From positions 1 through 64,000 of the forward strand of contig JAIOYK010000007.1 in NCBI GenBank assembly GCA_021741145.1: 64,000 bases of DNA, read 5' to 3'. Numbering within the stretch: position 1 is the stretch's first letter; every line of letters starts with the position of its first letter. The notes under the pieces are model-generated. The model did no database searches and was not told the origin of the DNA. It was given only the letters and a program-made list of their open reading frames with translations. Both the position numbers and the translations under genes were made by a program. Shown here one piece after another: positions 27,350 through 36,345 of this stretch. The DNA is from Rhodospirillum sp. Its GTDB lineage: Bacteria; Pseudomonadota; Alphaproteobacteria; Rhodospirillales; Rhodospirillaceae.

Positions 27350-28114
27350 ATGTTCGGAAATTTCAAACTCTACCCCAAAAGCGGGGTGAACCCACACCAT
27401 TCACCGGCCTATCCGCTCGAATGGGACTGCACACTGCGCACCATTGAGGTGGTTACCCGGGTGGACCCGGCGAAGATTGACAACATGCTCGAGGGAAGCG
27501 GCTTCCAGCGAGTCAATGATCGCGTCGCCTTCCGCTTCATGCTGTCGCCCGGCCACACGCTCTCGGTTCACAAAGGCGAGATGTTCGACCTGATGATCAC
27601 GGTCGCGGTGCGGTACCGGGATCTCTTCACCCAAACACACATCTACATGTATTGCAGCGATCCAATTGGCATGGTCGCCGGGCGCGAGCTGTTCGGCTAT
27701 ACCAAAAAGGATTGCACTTATCTGTTCAACGAGGATGCCTTCGGGGCCACCCGCGGCTGGGTCAATCGCCGTGGCTTCCAGCTTGCCGAGTTCAGTTTCA
27801 CGCCGGACGAGTCGGCCCCGCTGGTGCGCCTGGTCGACGGCGACGATCAACCCGGCGGCGAGATCCACGTGCGGCGCCTCCCCCACCCCGAGCGGCCCGA
27901 GCCAGCCTACGAGGACATCGTCTATCGCCGCACCCCGCTCGACTATTCGGTCCCGCTCGTCGGTAAGGTCGATCTCAAGCTATACCCATCAGAGTTCGAC
28001 CCCATCGCGGACCTCGAGCCCGAGATCCTGGGCGCGCATTTCATGAGTTCGCGCGTCTATGCCGGAGGTTTCGAGCTTGAGGATCGCCGCCTCCTTCAGC
28101 GCTTGATGCCTTGA
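27350..28114 (+). CDS. Acetoacetate decarboxylase-like protein
   Basis: 254 aa with AAGGAGG six bases before the ATG. The ADC signature GRELFGYTKKDC lies near residue 112-123; Lys119 or Lys120 corresponds to the Schiff-base Lys that attacks the keto group in acetoacetate decarboxylase. Many relatives act as aldolases or hydratases on longer keto acids rather than on acetoacetate. It lies between the hydroxyacid oxidase (24-base gap) and the epimerase, consistent with processing the keto acid made by the oxidase. The exact reaction is unknown. Confidence 0.8.
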   Translation: MFGNFKLYPKSGVNPHHSPAYPLEWDCTLRTIEVVTRVDPAKIDNMLEGSGFQRVNDRVAFRFMLSPGHTLSVHKGEMFDLMITVAVRYRDLFTQTHIYMYCSDPIGMVAGRELFGYTKKDCTYLFNEDAFGATRGWVNRRGFQLAEFSFTPDESAPLVRLVDGDDQPGGEIHVRRLPHPERPEPAYEDIVYRRTPLDYSVPLVGKVDLKLYPSEFDPIADLEPEILGAHFMSSRVYAGGFELEDRRLLQRLMP

Positions 28115-28161
28115 TCAAACGTTCAACCGCACGAGGTGGTGGCCAGGGAGGAGAATGGAAG

Positions 28162-29073
28162 ATGACGGTTCTTGTGTTCGGCGCGGCGGGGTTTGTCGGG
28201 CGTCGGCTTGTCTCCAAGCTCATGGAAGCGCGCGTTGAAGTTATCGGTGCCGACATTGCCACGGCCGGCGCCGCCATATCCTGCCCTTTCAATACGGTTG
28301 ATGTGAGTGATCGGGATGCCGTCGCCATGCTTGTCCTGGACGTACGTCCCAAGGCGATTGTGAACCTTGCCTATACCACCGGCGTCGCGATCGAGGCCGA
28401 CCTCGATCGGTCGACGCGGATCAACGTCAATGGCCATGTCAACGTTCTTGATGCCGCTCGCGCCTCAGGTGTCCGCCGCGTGGTTTATTCGAGCTCGATC
28501 GCCGCCTACGGACCCAGCCAATCCGTGTATGGTCATCGGGAGATCACCGAAAGCGATTCCTGCCCGCTTGAGGGGCACAACACGACTTATGGAGCGATGA
28601 AGGCCTTTAACGACTTTATTGCCCTGCGCCTCCGAACCAAATGCGATGTGGAAACTTGCGGCGTGCGCCTCAGCATCGTCTTTGGTCCGGGGCGTCGCCA
28701 CGGCTTTACGACTTGGACGTCTCGGATGCTTGAACCGGCCGGCGAAGATCAGGTGACGATTCCTATCGCGCCGGATGATCCCTTAAGTCTCGTCTCGGCG
28801 GGAGACGCCGCTCGCCTCCTCGCGCTCGCGGTCAACAGCCCAGCCCCGCTACCCCCTGTCCTGAATTCTGGCGGTTACCGGGTCACGGCACGGTCCCTTG
28901 CGAACGAAATCGCGAGGATCAATCCGCGCGTCCGCTTCACCTTCAGCAAGGCACCCACGCCGCCCCTCTTTGTTGACCGCGTCTCGGGTGCCCTCGCTGA
29001 ACACGTTCTCGGCTTCCGCCAGCAGCCTCTCCCCGCCGCGCTTAGGGCGGAAATGGCCAGGGCGGTGAGATAG
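28162..29073 (+). CDS. NAD-dependent epimerase/dehydratase family protein
   Basis: 303 aa from the ATG at 28162, downstream of an AGGGAGGAGA segment. Extended-SDR features: VFGAAGFVGRRLVSKL (GxxGxxG) at the start, VYSSSIAAYG (Ser near 112) and TTYGAMKAFNDF with Tyr143 and Lys147. Such proteins in catabolic clusters often act on sugar acids or simple hydroxy compounds rather than nucleotide sugars. It is the last gene of the right operon. The 117 bases to the convergent ELM1 gene hold no clear terminator. Confidence 0.85.
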   Translation: MTVLVFGAAGFVGRRLVSKLMEARVEVIGADIATAGAAISCPFNTVDVSDRDAVAMLVLDVRPKAIVNLAYTTGVAIEADLDRSTRINVNGHVNVLDAARASGVRRVVYSSSIAAYGPSQSVYGHREITESDSCPLEGHNTTYGAMKAFNDFIALRLRTKCDVETCGVRLSIVFGPGRRHGFTTWTSRMLEPAGEDQVTIPIAPDDPLSLVSAGDAARLLALAVNSPAPLPPVLNSGGYRVTARSLANEIARINPRVRFTFSKAPTPPLFVDRVSGALAEHVLGFRQQPLPAALRAEMARAVR

Positions 29074-29190
29074 CAGGCTGAACCACCCCGGAATTGCCGG
29101 AGGCATTGAAGTGTGAGTCCTATGCGGCCAGAGAGGTGTTCCGCTCTTGGGGAGGGCAACACCTTCTTTCATGCCCCTGTATGGGATGTC

Positions 29191-30168
29191 TTAGGCCCCG
29201 TCGAGCAGGGCGCGGATGGCCAAGCCGTGCCGCTTGGTTTCGTCCAGGGCCATGGGCGGGCTCCATGGGGTGAGCGTGCCGGTGAAGGGCTGGGCGTATC
29301 CCCGCTGGCGCATCAATTGGTGAAACCGCGCCAACCGCCTGTTTTCCCCCTGAAGATCAATGGTATAGACCGGCTTTCCGGAATAGCAGGCCTCCGAGAC
29401 CATGGAGATGCTCTCCTCGGTCACCAGGATGGTATCGGCGAGCGCCAGCATGCCGAAATAGGGGTTGTCTCCCTGGCCATCCCAGACCAGGGCCCCGAGG
29501 GGCTCCAAGGTTTCGCGGAGTATCCTTGTGTTCTCCTCCCCCGTCCGCCGGGAGGGCGTGACCACCAATCCCACACCCTTGTCCTTGGCCAGCATGGCCA
29601 ACCGGTTGGCCAATTGGTGGGCTTCGGCCTCCGTGAACTGGCAGGCGCCGCTGGTCCCACCGACGAGCACCGCCACCAGGGGGCGGGGCAGGGCGGCGAA
29701 GGTCTCCCTCCACCGGTCCGCGCCTTCGGCCAGTTTCGCCGGGGTGACCTTATGCAGGGCGCCCAGACTGGTCACGACGTTGGGGCCGGAAACGCCGTCG
29801 TGCTCCGGCGCGACGACGCGGTCGAAGTGGTGGAAGGGAACCTGGGGGTTCTGCACATGGACGGTCAGGGTCCGCCCGCGCGAGGCGCGCTTCACCGCGA
29901 TGGACAGTGCCCCGCTCCGCCGCCCGCAGGTGACGAGCAGGCGGGGCCAGGGGGCCTCGAAGGTGTCGGAACCTGGTCCGCGCAGAGCCTCGATCCCGAG
30001 GGGCGCGATCCAATGGGAGCGCAGCCACCGCCAGGGCTTGGGCACACGGATGACCTTGGTGATCACGGGCAGACCCACGGCCTCCGCCAAACCAACGGCT
30101 TGATTGGTCATGCCAATCTCGCCGGTGGTCACCGCCCAGGTGACCGGCGCCAGGGGATCGTTGCTCAT
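29191..30168 (-). CDS. ELM1-family (PF06258) protein
   Basis: 325 aa from the ATG at 30168; the open frame extends through the oxygenase gene upstream in another frame and is not used. The protein starts WAVTTGEIGMTNQAVGLAEA after a short leader and has VLVGGTSGACQFTEAEA near 175, LVVTPSRRTGEENT near 210 and ILVTEESISMVSEACYSGKP near 258, a glycosyltransferase-B-like motif. The plant homologue ELM1 functions in mitochondrial fission, but the bacterial role is unknown; a nucleotide-sugar enzyme is possible. It follows the 2OG oxygenase after 20 bases, so the pair is an operon. Confidence 0.82.
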   Translation of the reverse strand: MSNDPLAPVTWAVTTGEIGMTNQAVGLAEAVGLPVITKVIRVPKPWRWLRSHWIAPLGIEALRGPGSDTFEAPWPRLLVTCGRRSGALSIAVKRASRGRTLTVHVQNPQVPFHHFDRVVAPEHDGVSGPNVVTSLGALHKVTPAKLAEGADRWRETFAALPRPLVAVLVGGTSGACQFTEAEAHQLANRLAMLAKDKGVGLVVTPSRRTGEENTRILRETLEPLGALVWDGQGDNPYFGMLALADTILVTEESISMVSEACYSGKPVYTIDLQGENRRLARFHQLMRQRGYAQPFTGTLTPWSPPMALDETKRHGLAIRALLDGA

Positions 30169-30188
30169 GATGGAGAGATCCGGGGCAA

Positions 30189-30857
30189 TCAGACCGGAAC
30201 GTCCGTGTAGCACAGCTCGTGGCGGGAGCGCCATTCGGGGATCACGTAGTTCAGCATGATGGTCTTGCGCACGCCCCGGATGGGCCGCTTTTCGAACCCG
30301 TGCCACGTGTCGTCGCCGGGGATGAAGATGATCCCCTTGTTGAAGCCGCAGGGGGTGGAGCCCAGGTGGGTTTCGGCATTGGCGTAGATGTCCGTGCCCC
30401 AGTCCGCGGCCTCCTCGTGTTCCGACAGGTAGATCAGCATGGTGAACTTCTTTGCGCCGATGTCGGTGTGGGGCTCCAGCCAGAAGCCGTCGGTGTCCTG
30501 GCAATATTCCATGCGCAGAAAGTTCCCCGTCAGGTCGACGCCGCAGACCTTCTCGATCTTGTCGACCACTTCAGGATCCTGGAAGACCTTGGACAGGGCG
30601 GCGATGATCGCGTGTTGGTCCTGGAACTCGGGTCCGAAATGGACCCGGCTGTCGTTGTTGGTGGCCCGCTGGCCCTGGGTGTCGCCGATACAGGCCGGGG
30701 TCACGGGGAGGGAGACCATGGCCCGGGCGGCGTTTTCGGGGAGGCAGTCGTCGATGATCCAATGGGTATAGGGCTCGGATCGACGGTCGCTCTTCTCGAG
30801 GCAGGAGAGGAAGGCGGCTTTGATCTCTTCGATCCGGTATTCTGTGGCGGAGGCCAT
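30189..30857 (-). CDS. 2-oxoglutarate/Fe(II)-dependent oxygenase
   Basis: 222 aa from the ATG at 30857, with AAAGGG upstream. The double-stranded beta-helix core has the facial triad: EPHTDIGAKKFTMLIYLSE (His-x-Asp near 130-132) and GDDTWHGFEKR (distal His near 188), followed by the 2OG-binding Arg in RPIRGVRKT. The family is the small prolyl-4-hydroxylase-like 2OG-Fe(II) group (PF13640 type). The substrate may be a cell-envelope sugar or a small molecule, since ELM1 follows in the same operon (inference). Confidence 0.85.
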   Translation of the reverse strand: MASATEYRIEEIKAAFLSCLEKSDRRSEPYTHWIIDDCLPENAARAMVSLPVTPACIGDTQGQRATNNDSRVHFGPEFQDQHAIIAALSKVFQDPEVVDKIEKVCGVDLTGNFLRMEYCQDTDGFWLEPHTDIGAKKFTMLIYLSEHEEAADWGTDIYANAETHLGSTPCGFNKGIIFIPGDDTWHGFEKRPIRGVRKTIMLNYVIPEWRSRHELCYTDVPV

Positions 30858-31061
30858 GGCCCAACCCTTTCGGACAATGTGGACGTGGGGAGATCGGGGT
30901 TCCACGCCCCGGTCCAAGGGGCGCAATTTACCCCAGGATGTTTCGTTCGTTCAAGGAAAACGGCCACCCAAAGGTCCGCTCTCGCGTTTACAGGGTTACC
31001 TCGGCGCGTCATAGTCATGCGCGGGATGGAAAGAACCACGAGCCAGAAAGGTCCGAGGGGC

Positions 31062-32030
31062 ATGCAAATCACGTTTTGGGGAACACGGGGATCGATCGCC
31101 GCGCCACTATCGGCCAAGGGCGTGCGGGACAAGATTGTCGATGCGGTCATGGCCGCGGCCCAGGCCCCAGAGGGCGCCGCCCTGGCCGGGCGGGACAAGG
31201 CGGAGGCCTTCGTCGACGCCATGCCTTTCTCTCAAAAGGGTACCTTCGGCGGCAACACCTCCTGCGTGGAGGTGGAAACGGACCAGCCCGACCACTTCCT
31301 GATCTGTGACCTGGGCACCGGCGTCCGGGAGTTGGGCCTTTCGGCTCTCGGGCGTCTGGGGGGGCGATCGGGGACCTTCGACGTGCTGCTGTCCCACCTC
31401 CACTGGGACCACATCATGGGCTTCCCTTTTTTCGTTCCCGCCTATATTCCCGGACATGTGATCCGGATCCATGGATGCCATGATCAACTGGAGGCTGCCC
31501 TGAAGGCTCAGCAGTCCGCGCCTTGCTTCCCGGTCCCCTTTGGCGTCCTCGGTGCCACCATTGAGTTCCATGTCCTGACCCCGGATCAAACCACGGAAAT
31601 CGGGGGGGTCTCCGTCACTCCGAGCCTCCAGCACCACGGCAATGACTCCTATGGGTATCGCCTGGAGCGGGCCGGGACATGCGTGGTCTATTCCACGGAT
31701 TCCGAGCATGGCATCGAGGATGAAGAGGACTTGCATCGCTTCGCCAAGTTCTTCCAAGGCGCCGATCTGGTCATTTTCGATGCCATGTATTCCCTCGCCG
31801 ACGCGGCGACCGTCAAGCAGGACTGGGGCCATTCCAGCAATGTCATGGGCGTGGACCTTTGCCACAGGGCGGGGGTCAAGCGGCTTGCCCTGTTCCACCA
31901 CGAACCGGTCCATGGGGACGGCAAACTCCAGGTTCTGCTGGAGCAGACCTTGCGCTATGAAGCCTTGGCCCGGGAAGGCGACGCGTTGGAGGTCATCGCC
32001 AGCTACGATGGTCTCGTGGTCACGGTTTGA
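31062..32030 (+). CDS. MBL-fold metallohydrolase (PhnP/phosphodiesterase-like)
   Basis: 322 aa from the ATG at 31062; a further in-frame ATG at 31017 is possible, while the 280-codon extension before it is antisense to the oxygenase. The start MQITFWGTRGSIAAP and HLHWDHIMGFPFF near 112 are the metallo-beta-lactamase motifs of the PhnP/RNase Z-related group, with further ligands HHGND near 190, DSEHG/Asp near 207 and FHHEPVHGD near 286. A roughly 30-residue insertion (about 17-60) precedes GGNTSCVEV. Function is unknown; cyclic phosphodiesters are typical substrates. It is convergent with the DUF599 gene. Confidence 0.82.
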   Translation: MQITFWGTRGSIAAPLSAKGVRDKIVDAVMAAAQAPEGAALAGRDKAEAFVDAMPFSQKGTFGGNTSCVEVETDQPDHFLICDLGTGVRELGLSALGRLGGRSGTFDVLLSHLHWDHIMGFPFFVPAYIPGHVIRIHGCHDQLEAALKAQQSAPCFPVPFGVLGATIEFHVLTPDQTTEIGGVSVTPSLQHHGNDSYGYRLERAGTCVVYSTDSEHGIEDEEDLHRFAKFFQGADLVIFDAMYSLADAATVKQDWGHSSNVMGVDLCHRAGVKRLALFHHEPVHGDGKLQVLLEQTLRYEALAREGDALEVIASYDGLVVTV

Positions 32031-32122
32031 ACGCCGCTGTCCGAGGTCTCTATCTCCGGCGCGGGAGAGAGGCACTCGGTCTTCGGTGAACGGGCCAATC
32101 GCATGGATGGTCTGATCGCGCG

Positions 32123-32851
32123 CTACAAAGTGTCCTGAGAGCCGTCCGCCTCTCGGATCGCCCGGACGGCGCGGGAGCGGAATTCCCGCCGATGCAAGAC
32201 GAGCGTGACGCCCGCGGTCAACCCCATGAACAGCACGGGCGAGACCAGCCACCCCAGGGCGGCAAGGGCGAAGAAATAGGCTCGGAGCCCCCGATTGAAA
32301 TGGTGGGCGGACAGGGCCGACAGGGTCGCGGCGCTTTCGATCATCCGTTTGGCGCGGTCGCTTCCCGCTTCCTCCGGCACGGGCAGGGCGCCCACGGAAA
32401 TGGAGGTATAGTTGGCCAATCGGAAGGCCCAGGCGAACTTGAAAAAGGCATAGATGAAGATCCCAAGCAACAGCAGGATCTTTCCTTCCCAGGCGGCGGG
32501 CGGGATGGGCGTGGCCAAGGGAATGCGCTGGACGGCCAGGGCCCCCTCTTCGGCCACCCCAAGCATGGCCACCAGCCCGCCCAGAACGAAAATCGTCGTG
32601 GAGGAAAAAAAGCCGATGCCGGTCAATAGGTTCCCCAGGATGTTGGTGTCGACGATGCGCAATTGTCGACCCGCGGCCTGGACCATCCAGTCCCGTCGGC
32701 GCTGGTTCATGGCCGCCGTGATACCCCGGCTTCCATAGGGACTATGGTCGGCCAGAATGGTGTAGCCCACCCAGGCCAGGGCGAACCACCCCAAGGACAG
32801 CCCATCCAGGGGGGCCATCCAGGAGAGCGGGGAAAACCAGGAGAGGGTCAC
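32123..32851 (-). CDS. DUF599 family membrane protein
   Basis: 242 aa from the GTG at 32851, favoured because GTGA overlaps the stop of the GGDEF gene; the first ATG is 11 codons later. Four membrane helices are likely (about 19-33, 75-95, 122-142, 195-215). The DUF599 pattern MNQRRRDWMVQAAGR near 48, VDTNILGNLLTGIGFF near 66 and FKFAWAFRLANY near 138 is clear. The function is unknown. The coupling to the diguanylate cyclase gene is the only context clue. Confidence 0.85.
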   Translation of the reverse strand: MTLSWFSPLSWMAPLDGLSLGWFALAWVGYTILADHSPYGSRGITAAMNQRRRDWMVQAAGRQLRIVDTNILGNLLTGIGFFSSTTIFVLGGLVAMLGVAEEGALAVQRIPLATPIPPAAWEGKILLLLGIFIYAFFKFAWAFRLANYTSISVGALPVPEEAGSDRAKRMIESAATLSALSAHHFNRGLRAYFFALAALGWLVSPVLFMGLTAGVTLVLHRREFRSRAVRAIREADGSQDTL

Positions 32852-34893
32852 CGCGTCCCGTCCACCGGGGCAATCCCGGGGGTCAAGCCGGGGGCCAAGC
32901 CGGGTGGACGAGCGTCCCGTTGGTCCATAACCCGGCCGCGGCCGCCACGCTTGGGGGTGTAGAGGGCCGCCTCGGCCCGCGAGACCACGCGTTCCAGGGT
33001 GTCCTCCAGGTCGATCTGGGCGATGCCCAGGCTGACGGTCATGGACAGGGTCCGGTCTTGGGGCAGGCGCACCGTCGCCTCCGCTACGGCCCTTCGCAGG
33101 CGTTCGGCGAAGACCCTGGCCCCCGTCAGATCCACGCCGGGCAGCAGCAGGCCGAACTCTTCGCCTCCGAGACGTCCGGGGGTATCGGCCTCGCGGATGG
33201 AATCGCGGATGATGTCGGCCAGACGGCGCAGGGCCCGGTCTCCATTGACATGGCCATGGGTGTCGTTGATGGCCTTGAAGTGGTCGATGTCCATCATCAC
33301 CACGGATACAGGCTCTCCGTCGCGGCGGAAGCGCTTGAGGGCTTGCAGGGCCAAGGCGTCGAAGTGGCGCCGGTTGTACAGGCCGGTCAGGGGGTCGCGG
33401 ATGGCCCGTTCGCGCAGTTCGGCCTCAAGCACCTTCTGACGGGTAATGTCGGCAAGTCCGATCAGCGCCCGGCGCTCCCCGTCAAAGGTCACTTCCCGGG
33501 CGGAGACGAGCAGCCAAGAGCTTTGCTCCTCGAAAGGCGTCTTCGTGACGTCTCCTCCGGTCCTCGGTCCGGTTTCCCCAAGGGATCGGCGGGCTTTGCC
33601 CCGGCCGGGGGTCAGGGCGACCTCGGCGTTTTCCACCCGGTCTCCCCCGGCCACCCGGGTCAGGATCTCCGACCAGGGATCCTGGGTCAGCAGGGTCCGC
33701 CGAAGGGTTTCGTAAGATTCGATCGCGGTGTCGAAATCCAACAGGCGTTCGGCGGCGCCGTTGGTTTCCAGGATCGCGCGTTGGGACAGGTCCGCCAGCA
33801 GAATCCCCGTGGGTGTCGTTGACAGAATGGTGCGCAGGTTTTCCCGCGCCCGTTCCAGTCCCTCCGATGTGGCTTTCAGAACCGCGTCCCGCCGTTCGAT
33901 GGTTTCCTTGAATCGGGTCAGATAGGTTTCCATCTGGGCCAGTTCGTCTTCCCCCTGGTTGGGGATGACCGGGGCCCGACCCTTGAGCCAGTCGACCATT
34001 CCCCGGCGCATGACTTCGATGCGCCGGACGATTTGAACTTCCTGAACCCACTGACTGACGAAGAACAGGGGCATGGCCAGAACCAGGGCGACGGTCATGG
34101 CCGAGGTCAACATGACGAGCCGGTCCGACCAGGAGGCCAAAGCGCTGGTCCGCGCTCCCTCAAGGGCTGCGCGGGGTTGGCTCAAAGCTGTCCGGAAAGC
34201 TCGCAGGTGATCGGCCACATTGGCCACGGCGACGCGCAAGGCCGCTTCCCCCGCCCGGGGAAGAAGGGCACTCGTCAGGATTTCATCAAGCACCTGGCAG
34301 GGAGGGCTCTTGGCGGAACCGGTCAGGTCGTCGCAGGCGCGGGGGAGGGTCTCCTTGAGAGAGGAGTCTCCTTCCAAGACGGTGTCAAGGTTCGCCATCA
34401 GAGCGCTGACGGTCCGCCGGTCGTCTTCGGTTCTTGCCTGATCGAAAAGCATATCAGCCAGAAGGGGCACCGTCTCGCCTCGGATGCGGTTGGCGTCCAG
34501 CAGGGCACGGCGGGCCTGGGCGAGGGTCTTGGCCCCGTCCGCGATCCGCTCCACGCCGTCGGACAGTTGCTCCGCGCCGCCCGGAGACAGGGTGGTGGAC
34601 AGGATGTCAATGCCCTCTCTCAGGACACCGAGGGCGGCGTCCACGGCGTCCGCGTGGAGGCGCAGTTCATGGCCGTCGACCGCCGAGGATAGAGTCCAGA
34701 GGGCCAGGGTGACCTCCGTCACCTGGCCGTCCAGGTTGGCGAGCGCGTCCTCCGTCCGGGGCGGATCCATCCGCGCCCGGGACAGGTCTTCCGACAGGTC
34801 CGCGACCATCCAGAGGAAGAGGCCAAGCACCGCGGTGATCAGAGCCGCGATACCAAGGTTTAAGGAAGCGAGTTTGGTCTTGATGGATGCCAT
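32848..34893 (-). CDS. Membrane-bound GGDEF diguanylate cyclase with PAS
   Basis: 681 aa. TM1 lies at about 12-32, a helical periplasmic domain at about 33-265, and TM2 at about 260-282. A HAMP-like linker and a PAS segment (about 345-420) follow. The C-terminal GGDEF domain begins at RDPLTGLYNRRHFDAL near 505. The active site is GGEEF near 590, an active variant, with an intact inhibitory RxxD (READ) five residues before it, so it should make cyclic di-GMP with product inhibition. The stop overlaps the DUF599 start codon. A small candidate ORF ends two bases before its ATG. Confidence 0.93.
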   Translation of the reverse strand: MASIKTKLASLNLGIAALITAVLGLFLWMVADLSEDLSRARMDPPRTEDALANLDGQVTEVTLALWTLSSAVDGHELRLHADAVDAALGVLREGIDILSTTLSPGGAEQLSDGVERIADGAKTLAQARRALLDANRIRGETVPLLADMLFDQARTEDDRRTVSALMANLDTVLEGDSSLKETLPRACDDLTGSAKSPPCQVLDEILTSALLPRAGEAALRVAVANVADHLRAFRTALSQPRAALEGARTSALASWSDRLVMLTSAMTVALVLAMPLFFVSQWVQEVQIVRRIEVMRRGMVDWLKGRAPVIPNQGEDELAQMETYLTRFKETIERRDAVLKATSEGLERARENLRTILSTTPTGILLADLSQRAILETNGAAERLLDFDTAIESYETLRRTLLTQDPWSEILTRVAGGDRVENAEVALTPGRGKARRSLGETGPRTGGDVTKTPFEEQSSWLLVSAREVTFDGERRALIGLADITRQKVLEAELRERAIRDPLTGLYNRRHFDALALQALKRFRRDGEPVSVVMMDIDHFKAINDTHGHVNGDRALRRLADIIRDSIREADTPGRLGGEEFGLLLPGVDLTGARVFAERLRRAVAEATVRLPQDRTLSMTVSLGIAQIDLEDTLERVVSRAEAALYTPKRGGRGRVMDQRDARPPGLAPGLTPGIAPVDGTR

Positions 34894-34895
34894 GG

Positions 34896-35084
34896 TCAGC
34901 GGGTTGGGTGTCGCGGTTTGGCGGGGATGTTCCGGTCGCTCCGACTGGGACGTGGATCCGCTCCAGGCGCTCCCATGCGTCCTTGGGCTCCCTCCCGCTT
35001 GAAACCGGGCTTCCGTCCCGCCAGGACCAAAGGCAACCGGGCAAGGCCGAGGTCGAGAGCATCAAAGGTGGATAGGCGAGCCAT
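34896..35084 (-). CDS. Candidate 62-aa protein upstream of the GGDEF gene
   Basis: An ATG at 35084 has CTGGAG about eight bases upstream. The frame runs 62 codons and its TGA lies two bases before the ATG of the GGDEF gene, which itself lacks a clear Shine-Dalgarno sequence. Coupled translation would explain this. The product is Arg/Pro/Gly-rich with a short N-terminal hydrophobic patch (LGLARLPLVLAG) and no recognised domain. The rest of the roughly 370-base interval to the divergent DMT transporter (34894-35267) contains no other gene I can support. Confidence 0.33.
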   Translation of the reverse strand: MARLSTFDALDLGLARLPLVLAGRKPGFKREGAQGRMGAPGADPRPSRSDRNIPAKPRHPTR

Positions 35085-35267
35085 GGGAATACTCCAGGAA
35101 CGGAACGATATGGAAATTAAGTGCGCCAAACACCAACCCTATCCCAACCATGGGGGCGCCGTCTTCCATCTCCTGTGGGATGACGCCACTTGCCCCAGGC
35201 CTTTCGTCGGTTTATGCACTCTTTTTTTGGATCCAATTGTCCCAATCCAATGGTCATTAGGTGTTAC

Positions 35268-36239
35268 ATGGGTCTGTCGTCTCCTTTCGCGCGCCTTCGA
35301 GCTTCTCTGTTACTCCTATTGGTGGCGTTTATCTGGGGGAGCGCCTTCGTCGCCCAGAAAACCGCCTTCGACTCCGCGAGCGGGGGGGAGGATGCGTTGG
35401 TCGCGATCGCTCCCTTGGGGGTGATGACGTTCACGGGGATCCGCTTTTTGCTGGGTGCCTTGGTCGTGCTGCCTTTCATGGTCTGGGAGCGCCATCGTCC
35501 CGGAGAGGGGGGGGAAGGGCCCCGCGACCCCTGGCGATACCTGGGGATTGGGGGGGTTCTGTTCACCGCTTCCTTGACCCAGCAGATTGGGATTCTGGGG
35601 ACCTCGGTCACCAACGCCGGGTTCCTGACGGCCATTTATGTGCCCCTGGTACCGGTGATGGCCCTGGTGTTCTTCGGGCGGACCGTGCCCTGGGTGATTT
35701 GGCCCGGCGCGCTGGGGTGCCTGGGCGGAGCCTGGCTGCTGACCGGCGGTCAGGCGGAAGGGTTTTCGGCTTTGAGTACCGGGGATCTTTGGGTTTTGTC
35801 CGGCACCCTGTTCTGGGCCGCCCATGTCACCGTGGTGGGGATCGTGGTGGGCCGGGCTCGGCGGCCTCTAAGCCTGGCCTTCGGACAGTTCGTTGCCTGC
35901 GGGATCCTGGGTCTGGGGGGCGCGGCGCTGTTCGAAAGCATTCGGTGGGAAAGCCTGATGGCCTCGGCCCCGGAGATCGCCTACGCGGGGTTTCTGTCCG
36001 CGGGGGTGGCCTTCACCTTGCAGGTGGTGGCCCAGAAGGATCTGCACCCGGCCGCGGTGGCGATCATCCTCTCGACGGAAATGGTCTTCGCCGCCCTGGC
36101 TGGCGCGGTGGCGCTGGGGGAAAGCATGAGTGGGACCCAGGTGGCGGGCGCGACCCTGATCCTGGGCAGCATCCTGGCGGTGGAGGTGGCTTCGGCCCTG
36201 AAAGCGGCGCGACCGCCTAGGGAGGAGCCTTCCCGGTAA
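35268..36239 (+). CDS. DMT-family (EamA) transporter
   Basis: 323 aa from the ATG at 35268; in-frame ATGs at 35250 and 35190 are alternatives. Ten predicted membrane helices form two EamA repeats, the first with VAFIWGSAFVAQKTAFD near 18, the second with GDLWVLSGTLFWAAHVTVVG near 175 and LSTEMVFAALAGAVALGES near 275. Drug/metabolite transporters export amino acids, nucleotides or related small molecules; the substrate is unknown. Confidence 0.88.
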   Translation: MGLSSPFARLRASLLLLLVAFIWGSAFVAQKTAFDSASGGEDALVAIAPLGVMTFTGIRFLLGALVVLPFMVWERHRPGEGGEGPRDPWRYLGIGGVLFTASLTQQIGILGTSVTNAGFLTAIYVPLVPVMALVFFGRTVPWVIWPGALGCLGGAWLLTGGQAEGFSALSTGDLWVLSGTLFWAAHVTVVGIVVGRARRPLSLAFGQFVACGILGLGGAALFESIRWESLMASAPEIAYAGFLSAGVAFTLQVVAQKDLHPAAVAIILSTEMVFAALAGAVALGESMSGTQVAGATLILGSILAVEVASALKAARPPREEPSR

Positions 36240-36345
36240 ATCGGTGGTGTTTTCATGGAACGCCCCTGTCACGCTTTCGATTAGTCTGTCGCCAAAATCG
36301 GAAACCCGGACCTGTTTGTCCGAGAGACGCTCGCGGGAGGTGATG

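Noticed and set aside
30219-31061. Plus-strand extension before the MBL-fold gene
   Set aside because: It is antisense to the 2OG oxygenase, which has a full active site, and it contains no recognisable domain.
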